A stretch of 64,000 bases of DNA from Pontibacter oryzae (GTDB lineage: Bacteria; Bacteroidota; Bacteroidia; Cytophagales; Hymenobacteraceae): positions 434,001 through 498,000 of the forward strand of contig NZ_QWGE01000004.1 of assembly GCF_003576375.1 (NCBI RefSeq). Reading direction: 5' to 3'. Made by a program: the position numbers and the translations under genes. The notes beneath the pieces were generated by a model. That model saw only the letters and a program-made list of their open reading frames with translations. It made no database searches and was not told where the DNA came from. This document shows, piece after piece, positions 57,480 through 64,000 of this stretch (the stretch's first letter is position 1; each line of letters opens with the position of its first letter).

Positions 57480-60200
57480 ATGCCAAAACGCATCGTATTC
57501 TTCTTCATCGGCTTTGTTATACTTGCCTCGCTGGCCTTCTATGGTTTTAACCGCTGGAAGGACTCCAGGGAGAAGGTAGACCTATGGGCGTTAGTACCCG
57601 AGGATGCCGCGCTGGTGCTGGAGACAAATAACCACCAGGCTTTAATGGAGCACCTGCGCGAAACTGAGCTTTGGCAGAGCTTCTCGCTGCTATCCTTTGC
57701 GCAGCGCTTCGAGGAAGACATGGCCTACCTCGACAGCATCTCGCCGGGTAATGAGCGCCTGACCCGTTTCCTGGACGAGAAAGAGATACTTACCTCCCTG
57801 CACGTGGCTGGTAAAACCGAGGTGGCTTTTGTGTTTTACGTGCCCGTGGCCTCAGTAGGCGAACACCGTTTTCTGCGCACACTCACAGAAAATATTAATA
57901 AAAGCGATGTTTTTGAGGAGGAATCCAGGGAGTACCAGGGCGTGCTGCTTACCGATATCACCAACAAACGCAATGGCAGAAGCTTTACTTACTTTACTTA
58001 CCATAATAATATTATCCTAAGTCATTCGCCGGTTCTGGTGGAAGAAATTGTGCGGCGTATCGGCAGAGGCAAACCTACATCTATCATTGCCGGTTTTAAG
58101 AGCACCAATTACCTCAACCAGCCCGAAGTATACGCTAATGTTTTTGTAAACTACCGCGTGCTTCCTGACTTGCTCGGCCTTTTCCTGAAAGAAGACGTGA
58201 TGCCGCAGGTGCGCTACCTCGCTACCGTTTGCCAGAACGCCATGCTGGAGCTAAAGCTGGAGCGCGATAAGATATTCATTAATGGCTTCTCCACGCCGGA
58301 GCCTCTTAAAAATACCTTGCACAGCAAACTGGTACCTAAAAAGCCGCAGCCCTTAGGTGTTAAAGCCTATTTGCCTAACCGCACGGCCATACTTTTGCAC
58401 TTTGGAGCGCAGCAGCTCGCTCAGCTTCGGCAACCTCAGCCAGAAAATAAATCGGCTTATGCCACCACCGTAGACAGCCTGGCCCAAACCTTTAGCCAGG
58501 AAGTGGCACTTGCATACCTCGAGTCTAACAGCGTGAGCCAGCGGCCCGATAAGATTACCCTTGCCCATACTTCCAGCCCGGCCCAAACGCAACGCTTACT
58601 CAGTATACTAAGCCAGCAAATAGCCACGGCCAAGCAGCAAAAACCTTTCTCGGAAAAGTATGGAAGCTATACTATCCAGCTGCTGAACGTACCGGAGCTG
58701 CCGCAGCAGTTGTTCGGTAAAGTGTTTAAAGGCTTCGAGCAGAGCTATGTGGTGCAGGTAGATGACTATTTGTTGATCTCGGAAGAGATGGCTCCGTTGC
58801 GTCATTTATTGGATGATATCTCCGATGAAAACGTATGGAGCAAATCTGCCGCACAAAAGACTTTTTTAGAGGAAACACTGCAGGAAGCCAATTTTAGTTT
58901 ATACTTTAACACCGTTAACGCCTGGTATATGCTTAACCGCTATACTACTGATGAGGAGCGCGAGAACCTGCTGCAGAATGCCTCTCTCATCAAGCGCTAC
59001 TCGCAGGTGAGCCTGCAGTTCTCGGTGGTGGAAAACCGGTATTACACCAGTCTGGTCATCCGCAGGCCAGACCAAAGCAAAACCGCCGGGCAGAACATTT
59101 TTGAGGGCGAGAGTAACCTTACCTTTGATCACCGCCTGGATACACGGCCATTTGCGGTGCAGAACGCCGTAGATCGCAGCCGCGAAGTGGTTGTGCAAGA
59201 CTCTGCAAACATACTCATCAACATTACGGCGGCAGGCAAACGCGGCTGGGTTGATACCGTGGGCACCGCCTTGCGCAGCGATGTGAAACAGGTAGAGTAT
59301 GGCCCGGACAAAAAGCTGGCCTACCTGTTTGCCACAGCCAATCGTATCCATGCCATCAACAACCAGGGGCAGTCGCTGGAGAATTTTCCGTTTAACGTGC
59401 CCGATTCGCTGAGCCTGCAGCACCTGGCCGTGTTTGATTATGAGAAAGACGGGGATTACCGCCTGTTGGTAGATGATAACATGGGCAACCTGTATATGTA
59501 CAACATGCAGGGCGCCGCCGTGCAGGGCTGGCAGCCGCGCCGCATGGATTACCGCCTGGCCGCCGAACCGCAGCACCTGCGCGTGGGTGGCCGCGACGTG
59601 ATCCTGGTGCTGCTGGAGAATGGCTACGTATATGCCCTGAACCGCAACGGCGACACCTATCCGGGCTTCCCGATCAACCTGAAATCTCCGCTTACCTCCG
59701 GGGCAATGGCCAAAGTGGGCGCAGACCTGAAACGCACCCAGGTAACCGCCGTAACGCGCTATGGCAACGTGATTACCTTTAACCTGCAGGGCAAAGTATT
59801 AAACCAGGAACAACTGATGCGCCCAAGCAAACGCGCGTTGTTTGAGCTGGTGCCGGAAGGCAGCAATGGCCGCTCGTTTATTATTGTGCGCCAGGAGCAG
59901 GGCAAAGTCGCTGTTTTTGACCAGGACTTGAAGGAGGTGTTTGAGAAGCGCTACGTTACCTCGGCGTCTAAGATCGTGCAGTCCTTCCACTTCGGGGGCG
60001 ATGCCAAAGTATACACCATCACCGAAACCGGCCCGCAGAAAACATACCTCTACGATGCCTCGGGCAACCTGATAGGCAACCGAACCTTCGAGAACCGGCA
60101 CCCCGTGACTATATACTACAACGAAACCGCCAACAACTACACCTTATACCGCGTGTTCAAAAACCAGCTGAAGAAGATCAACTTCCGGATAGGGGAGTAG
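57480..60200 (+). CDS. Large membrane-anchored protein with C-terminal beta-propeller-like region
   Basis: 906 aa. One N-terminal membrane segment (IVFFFIGFVILASLAFYGF) is followed by a DUF3352-like extracytoplasmic region (about 30-560) whose opening VDLWALVPEDAALVLETNNHQALMEHL recalls that family. The last third has repeats of the kind found in PQQ/FG-GAP propellers (AYLFATANRIHAINNQGQSL, DYRLLVDDNMGNLYMYNMQG, VILVLLENGYVYALNRNGDTYPGFP, RYGNVITFNLQGK). The protein is probably periplasmic and tethered to the inner membrane. I do not know its function and see no catalytic motif. It is a single-gene unit with its own -7 box. Confidence 0.8.
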   Translation: MPKRIVFFFIGFVILASLAFYGFNRWKDSREKVDLWALVPEDAALVLETNNHQALMEHLRETELWQSFSLLSFAQRFEEDMAYLDSISPGNERLTRFLDEKEILTSLHVAGKTEVAFVFYVPVASVGEHRFLRTLTENINKSDVFEEESREYQGVLLTDITNKRNGRSFTYFTYHNNIILSHSPVLVEEIVRRIGRGKPTSIIAGFKSTNYLNQPEVYANVFVNYRVLPDLLGLFLKEDVMPQVRYLATVCQNAMLELKLERDKIFINGFSTPEPLKNTLHSKLVPKKPQPLGVKAYLPNRTAILLHFGAQQLAQLRQPQPENKSAYATTVDSLAQTFSQEVALAYLESNSVSQRPDKITLAHTSSPAQTQRLLSILSQQIATAKQQKPFSEKYGSYTIQLLNVPELPQQLFGKVFKGFEQSYVVQVDDYLLISEEMAPLRHLLDDISDENVWSKSAAQKTFLEETLQEANFSLYFNTVNAWYMLNRYTTDEERENLLQNASLIKRYSQVSLQFSVVENRYYTSLVIRRPDQSKTAGQNIFEGESNLTFDHRLDTRPFAVQNAVDRSREVVVQDSANILINITAAGKRGWVDTVGTALRSDVKQVEYGPDKKLAYLFATANRIHAINNQGQSLENFPFNVPDSLSLQHLAVFDYEKDGDYRLLVDDNMGNLYMYNMQGAAVQGWQPRRMDYRLAAEPQHLRVGGRDVILVLLENGYVYALNRNGDTYPGFPINLKSPLTSGAMAKVGADLKRTQVTAVTRYGNVITFNLQGKVLNQEQLMRPSKRALFELVPEGSNGRSFIIVRQEQGKVAVFDQDLKEVFEKRYVTSASKIVQSFHFGGDAKVYTITETGPQKTYLYDASGNLIGNRTFENRHPVTIYYNETANNYTLYRVFKNQLKKINFRIGE

Positions 60201-60272
60201 TGGATTGACCGGGCTAACGACTGGGCTTGCAGCTCAATGGTTACCGTAATTGGTCGTTCCATACTGTTGTCT

Positions 60273-60884
60273 TTATGCAACCCAACTACTTATAGTTCGA
60301 GCTTTATGCCATCCCCCATTCCTGTATTCATAAACCTGAATCTCCCCACCACCGCAGTAGCTTCCGCAGAAGTTGCCAAACTGCACATAAGCTATAGTGT
60401 AGTCTTCATTGAAAATCGGCTTTAAGATATAGCTGTACCCATCTTCACAGACAGGCTCAATCATTACCCAAGAGGATTTGCCAAAGGGCTTTTTCTTCTC
60501 AAACTCTAGGAAGTGCTGCTGGGTCAGGATGGATTTATCAGGAACTAAATCTGGAGTTAATTTAAACTGTTTGTAGAGCTTCATTTGCTCATTAAGATGA
60601 ATATTATCCTTGATGCTTAACTTTTCAGTAACGTCTCTGGCTACGTTAGAATTAGCCAACACATACATCGGTATTACTTTCTCAACGATACAGTTTGTGT
60701 TGAAGTAATCCTTTTCTTCCTTTGCTAAGATTAGCCTAATTAGCTCTTTGGACTTAGAAGTATCATATTGATTTACTACTTCCATAGCTGCCGTATCATT
60801 AATAGCCGCCGTATCACTATTCTGCTTACAGCCGAATAGAAAGTACAAGAGTAATATAAACAAATTGGGTTTCAGGACTCTCAA
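60273..60884 (-). CDS. Uncharacterised lipoprotein
   Basis: 203 aa with a short signal peptide and a lipobox LFGC (Cys19), followed by KQNSDTAAINDTAAMEV. The mature domain is rich in aromatic and charged residues with one Cys-rich turn, FGNFCGSYCGGGEIQVYEY, near residue 175. No family is recognised. It starts 30 bp downstream of the corA stop on the same strand and may be transcribed with it. Base composition is more A/T-rich than its neighbours, which could indicate recent acquisition. Confidence 0.72.
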   Translation of the reverse strand: MRVLKPNLFILLLYFLFGCKQNSDTAAINDTAAMEVVNQYDTSKSKELIRLILAKEEKDYFNTNCIVEKVIPMYVLANSNVARDVTEKLSIKDNIHLNEQMKLYKQFKLTPDLVPDKSILTQQHFLEFEKKKPFGKSSWVMIEPVCEDGYSYILKPIFNEDYTIAYVQFGNFCGSYCGGGEIQVYEYRNGGWHKARTISSWVA

Positions 60885-60914
60885 ATTACGTTAAATATAT
60901 ATAACAGCCAGCCC

Positions 60915-62045
60915 TTAAAAACTCCGGAACCAGCCTTTCTTGTAAAAGAAGTATAGCTGCAAAAGTATAAGTATGGCCATAAAGCCCAGTAGAATAGGGT
61001 AGGCAAACGGCTGGTAAAGCTCTGGCATGTTATAGCGCAGCGTGTGGCCCGTGTCGGGGTCCTGGTGCGAGAAGTTCATGCCATATAAGCCCACAATAAA
61101 GCTTAATGGAATAAAAATACTGGAAATGATGGTGAGCACTTTCATGATCTCGTTCATGCGGTTGCTTACCGTAGACATGTACAGCTCCACTAGGCTTGAG
61201 GTCATTTCCTTGTGGTTATCCACCAGGTCTATCAGTTGCACGGCATGGTCGTAGGCGTCGCGGAAGTATACTTTCAGGCTGTCAGGTATCGTTTCGTCGT
61301 CCATGCGCAGGAGTTCGTTCATCAGGTCGCGCTCCGGCCAGGTAATGCGGCGCAGCTTTACCAGTTCGCTCTTCAGGTCCAGGATCTGACTGAGGGTAGC
61401 TTTGGATGGCTCGCGCAGCACTTGCGTTTCCAGGTCCTCGATATGAATGCCGATATCAGCCATCACCGGAAAGTAGTAATCCAGCACCACATCGAGCATG
61501 GCGTAGGCCATGTACATGGTTGGGCGCTGCCGGATAACACCTTTGCCAACACGGATGCGCTCGCGCAGAGGGTCCAGGCAATCGCCGTAGTCGCTTTGTA
61601 GGCTGAGCACATAATTGGGGCCGGTGAAAAGCGATAGCTGCACATCATCCAGCGTTTTAAACTCCGGCGACCAGCGCAGCATGCGCGTGATGATGAACAA
61701 ACGGTTCTGGTCAAAATCCTCTACCTTGGGCCGCTGGTAATCATTGATCACGTCCTCCATCTGCAGCGCATGTATGCCAAAATCTTGCATTACCTGCTCC
61801 AGCACAGCCTGGTCGGCGTAGCCCCGAATATCGATCCAATGGCGGGCGTCTGGCACCGACCTAACCTTATGCAGCAACTCTTGGTAAGTATGCGTTTCCA
61901 CTTCCTCAAACATGTGCTCGTTAAAAGACATCAGGAAAAAGCGGGGTGCAAAAGCCTCGGCGGGAATAGCCAGCGTGCCGGGCTTGGTGCCGGCCTTGCG
62001 CTCCAGGATTTTGTTGCGTTTGGGCATGTGCTTGCGTTTAGACAT
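60915..62045 (-). CDS. corA: Magnesium/cobalt transporter CorA
   Basis: 376 aa from the ATG at 62045. The longer frame to 62099 overlaps the end of the YigZ gene and is unlikely. CorA is a homopentameric inner-membrane channel for Mg2+ and Co2+. A large cytoplasmic domain (about 1-310) is followed by two C-terminal membrane segments, with the selectivity motif GMN in FIVGLYGMNF between them, and a short basic C-terminus (YKKGWFRSF). It is the third gene of a minus-strand run EamA-YigZ-corA; the gap to YigZ is 34 bp. Confidence 0.95.
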   Translation of the reverse strand: MSKRKHMPKRNKILERKAGTKPGTLAIPAEAFAPRFFLMSFNEHMFEEVETHTYQELLHKVRSVPDARHWIDIRGYADQAVLEQVMQDFGIHALQMEDVINDYQRPKVEDFDQNRLFIITRMLRWSPEFKTLDDVQLSLFTGPNYVLSLQSDYGDCLDPLRERIRVGKGVIRQRPTMYMAYAMLDVVLDYYFPVMADIGIHIEDLETQVLREPSKATLSQILDLKSELVKLRRITWPERDLMNELLRMDDETIPDSLKVYFRDAYDHAVQLIDLVDNHKEMTSSLVELYMSTVSNRMNEIMKVLTIISSIFIPLSFIVGLYGMNFSHQDPDTGHTLRYNMPELYQPFAYPILLGFMAILILLQLYFFYKKGWFRSF

Positions 62046-62079
62046 AGGGGCAAAGTTAGCAGGTTTAACGGATTGGCAG

Positions 62080-62697
62080 CTAAGGTGCGGGCTCACCAAG
62101 TATGGACACGTTAACGCCTTCCATTTCCTCGAGTTTATGGGTTATTTCCTCCTGCAGTTGGCGGCGCACCTCCAGCGTGAGGCGGCAATCTAGGGCAAAC
62201 TGCTGGTCGCGCACGGGCAGGTCGTAGTCTTTCACCAGGCTCATCACGTCGTTCATCTGCGGGTAGGCGTAGTGGGCCTGCAGCAGCACGGTCTCGTGTT
62301 TCTCCACAATGGCAGCGCTGGCCAAAGCCTCCGCCGCCGACACTTTGTAAGCGTTGATCAGGCCGCTCACGCCCAATTTAGTGCCCCCGAAGTAACGCAC
62401 CACAACCACCAGCACGTTGCTCAGCCCAGCAGAGCGGATCTGCCCAAGTATGGGATCGCCGGCGGAGTGGTTGGGCTCGCCGTCATCGTTGGCGCGGTAG
62501 CGGCTTTGGTCGGCGCCCAGTATGTAGGCATAGCAATGGTGGCGGGCATCGTAGTATTTTTTGCGCAGCTCGGCCAGCACCTCTTTCACTTCTTCCTCGG
62601 AGTAAATCGGGTAAGCCAGGGCTATAAACTTGCTTCCTTTCTCCTTGTACAGCCCTTCGGCGGGTTCTTCTATAGTTCTGTAGGTATCCTCCATCAT
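62080..62697 (-). CDS. YigZ/IMPACT family protein
   Basis: 205 aa. The N-terminal UPF0029 (IMPACT) domain carries the hallmark KGSKFIALAYPI, DARHHCYAYILG, NDDGEPNHSAGDPIL and VVVVRYFGGTKLGVSGL, followed by a C-terminal DUF1949 domain (about 140-205). The family is related to translation-factor domains and eukaryotic IMPACT; its bacterial role is unsettled. The start is either of two adjacent ATGs at 62697 or 62694. Its first codon directly abuts the stop of the EamA transporter gene, so the genes are cotranscribed. Confidence 0.93.
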   Translation of the reverse strand: MMEDTYRTIEEPAEGLYKEKGSKFIALAYPIYSEEEVKEVLAELRKKYYDARHHCYAYILGADQSRYRANDDGEPNHSAGDPILGQIRSAGLSNVLVVVVRYFGGTKLGVSGLINAYKVSAAEALASAAIVEKHETVLLQAHYAYPQMNDVMSLVKDYDLPVRDQQFALDCRLTLEVRRQLQEEITHKLEEMEGVNVSILGEPAP

Positions 62698-63618
62698 CTA
62701 AAACAGGTTGGCGATAATTTCCTGATACGAGATAAGTGCCAGCGCCAGCACAGCCAGCACCAAGCCAAGTATGTTGAGGGCGGTTAGTTTCTCCTTAAAG
62801 AAAACCACCGCGCCGGCGGCCCCGGCCAGGATGATGCCGATGTTGTTGATCGGGTAAAAGAAGGCGCCGTCGTTATTGAAGTGGCCAAGCGCAAGTATCA
62901 GGAAAAAGATTGAAAGAAAATTAGGGACGCCCAGCACCACGCCCGCCGGAATGCTGCGCCGCCTGAACACGCTTTTTTGCCAGATGCTTTGGTAAAGTAT
63001 GATCAGGAGGCCAACCACCGCCGAGGTGGCAAACGTGAGCATGGTAAACTGGCTAGCCTCGTGTGGCTGCAGGTGGTACTGGTTGGTGTAGTTGATGAGC
63101 GAGTCGGCAACGCCGCTGTTCAGAAAGATAACGAAGGGCAGCACCACCGCCAGCAGCGGCGAAACCTTGGCCCCGCCCTCGCCGGCCTCCTGCTGCCTTG
63201 GCCGCAACGACGACAGCACAATGGCCACCAGCGCCGCCGCCATGCCCAGGTAGTTCAGCCAGGTATACTCCTTAACAGTGGTTTGCAGCACCAGCAAGCT
63301 AAACAGCACCGGAATAACCAATGATATTTTGGCCGCCACCGATGCCACCGTAACGCCTACTTTCTGTGCCGTGAGGGCGATCAGGTAAAAAGTAACGATA
63401 AATATGATGCCCAACGCCATGGCAAAGTAAGCCCAGGTGCGGGTAAAGATCTGGGGCTGCAGCACATCGGTGCCCCCCGGAAAGCAAAGGCCCACCAGGA
63501 TGCACACCACGTAATTAACGGCAATGGCCTGCATGGTATGCACGTTAAAGCGCTCGTATAGCTTAAAAATGTAAATAAGCGAGGTGGTGCAAAGGATGCT
63601 CAGGAGTAAGTATAGCAT
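62698..63618 (-). CDS. EamA-family (DMT) transporter
   Basis: 306-residue protein with ten predicted membrane segments arranged as two EamA repeats (about 1-135 and 160-306), typical of drug/metabolite exporters of the inner membrane. The first repeat ends with LNYLGMAAALVAIVLSS and the second with LNILGLVLAVLALALISY. A short charged loop (RPRQQEAGEGGAK) joins them. The substrate is unknown. It heads the minus-strand run EamA-YigZ-corA and is divergent from the cupin gene. Confidence 0.92.
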   Translation of the reverse strand: MLYLLLSILCTTSLIYIFKLYERFNVHTMQAIAVNYVVCILVGLCFPGGTDVLQPQIFTRTWAYFAMALGIIFIVTFYLIALTAQKVGVTVASVAAKISLVIPVLFSLLVLQTTVKEYTWLNYLGMAAALVAIVLSSLRPRQQEAGEGGAKVSPLLAVVLPFVIFLNSGVADSLINYTNQYHLQPHEASQFTMLTFATSAVVGLLIILYQSIWQKSVFRRRSIPAGVVLGVPNFLSIFFLILALGHFNNDGAFFYPINNIGIILAGAAGAVVFFKEKLTALNILGLVLAVLALALISYQEIIANLF

Positions 63619-63703
63619 GAAATACGTATGATTGCCGCAAAAAACTGCAAGATAGCCAAAGCCTGCAAAGGGTAAAAATTATACCTGTCTCTGGGAAATG
63701 AAT

Positions 63704-63711
63704 TACCTTTG
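63704..63711 (+). promoter_or_regulatory. Putative -7 box for the cupin gene
   Basis: TACCTTTG, exact TAnnTTTG match, 24 bp before the proposed TTG start. A missing TTG -33 box keeps confidence moderate. Confidence 0.45.
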
Positions 63712-63734
63712 CAGCAGTACCAACGCACAACACC

Positions 63735-64000
63735 TTGCCAGCAACACCTTACTTGCTTTCTTTTGACTGTGTGGGCAGCCCCAGCATCGGGTTTATCACT
63801 AGCACGCAGCATGCGGCGCATATTCCCTTTGAGATAAAGCGCGTGTTCTGGACGCAGGCCACACCGCCGGGTGTGGAGCGGGGGCACCATGCCAACCTGG
63901 CCACCGAGGAAGTGCTGGTTGCCCTGAACGGAAGCATACATGTGCGCACCGACACAGGCCACGAGCAGCAGGAATTTATACTTTCCAGCCCGCAGCAAGG
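63735..64000 (+). CDS. FdtA/QdtA-like cupin, sugar 3,4-ketoisomerase family (3' end cut by window)
   Basis: The visible 88 codons start with FDCVGSPSIGFITSTQHAAHIPFEIKRVFW-type sequence and continue with PPGVERGHHANLATEEVLVALNGSIHV, which matches the WxcM/FdtA cupin family (HIPFxIKRV, RGxHAH-like RGHHAN, LNGSxxV). These enzymes isomerise dTDP-4-keto-6-deoxyglucose in surface-sugar synthesis, although some homologues have other roles. No ATG is available in this frame before the conserved region; an in-frame TGA lies just upstream (63699-63701), and the best start is TTG at 63735, placed 24 bp after a -7 box. The gene continues beyond the window. Confidence 0.8.
   Translation, partial: MPATPYLLSFDCVGSPSIGFITSTQHAAHIPFEIKRVFWTQATPPGVERGHHANLATEEVLVALNGSIHVRTDTGHEQQEFILSSPQQ

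Noticed and set aside
63600..63998. 132-codon minus-strand ORF at the right edge
   Set aside because: It is antisense to the clearly homologous cupin coding sequence and has a random-looking Cys/Arg-rich translation.
1..64000. CRISPR arrays, tRNA/rRNA genes, insertion sequences or prophage
   Set aside because: No regularly spaced repeats, no cloverleaf or rRNA sequence recognised, no transposase or integrase ORF; the repeats seen are hairpin-type intergenic elements.

Overview
The window is chromosomal DNA of a Bacteroidota bacterium, most likely a Cytophagales/Hymenobacteraceae member close to Pontibacter or Rufibacter. That placement rests on family content and style, not on a search. The supporting signs are three RagA/SusC-SusD outer-membrane pairs, PorQ and a PorE-like protein of the type IX secretion system, DUF6702, DUF4184 and the DUF4212/VC_2705-type symporter pair. 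Promoter boxes of the Bacteroidota form TAnnTTTG (often with TTG 19-20 bp upstream) and start codons preceded by A/T-rich sequence rather than Shine-Dalgarno sites agree with this. Genes are dense. I see no rRNA, tRNA, CRISPR array, insertion sequence or prophage.

Layout: 1-9.7 kb holds a partial OsmC gene, a GH3-family adenylating enzyme, a dxr-rseP-LysM-DUF6702 run, and a DUF4184 membrane protein plus a PorE-like OmpA protein on the minus strand. 9.8-16.4 kb holds Lon, PorQ, HslU, a STAS-like small protein and an SDR. 16.7-23.1 kb is an acetate/propionate block: the DUF4212 + sodium:solute symporter pair, then one 1282-codon ORF in which a propionyl-CoA synthetase runs in frame into an acetyl-CoA synthetase. 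23.2-31.7 kb is housekeeping: NUDIX, acyltransferase, gatC, a TPR membrane protein, an ABC ATPase, PduO-type adenosyltransferase, ilvE, and prfB with its programmed frameshift. 32.0-48.9 kb holds three consecutive susCD operons. 48.9-64 kb holds rnhB, a CHASE3 histidine kinase with response regulator, gcvT, comB, MazG-like and dtd, an ATP-grasp enzyme, a tandem UspA protein, a 906-aa unknown, CorA, YigZ, an EamA transporter and the start of a FdtA/QdtA-like cupin.

The most interesting structure is upstream of the three susC genes. All three carry the same promoter, TTG-N20-TATTATTGG. All three have a predicted leader of about 290 nt. In each leader a TGGCGKAGC motif begins exactly 84 nt before the ATG and an ACCTTAA motif exactly 21 nt before it. 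The first two leaders also share a hairpin core near -195. No sigma/anti-sigma pair or glycosidase accompanies the operons, so a shared cis-acting leader may be how they are controlled. Other leads are the PrpE-Acs fusion, a dispersed structured intergenic repeat in two copies whose hairpins co-vary, and marked excess of the heptamer AAGTATA on both strands.
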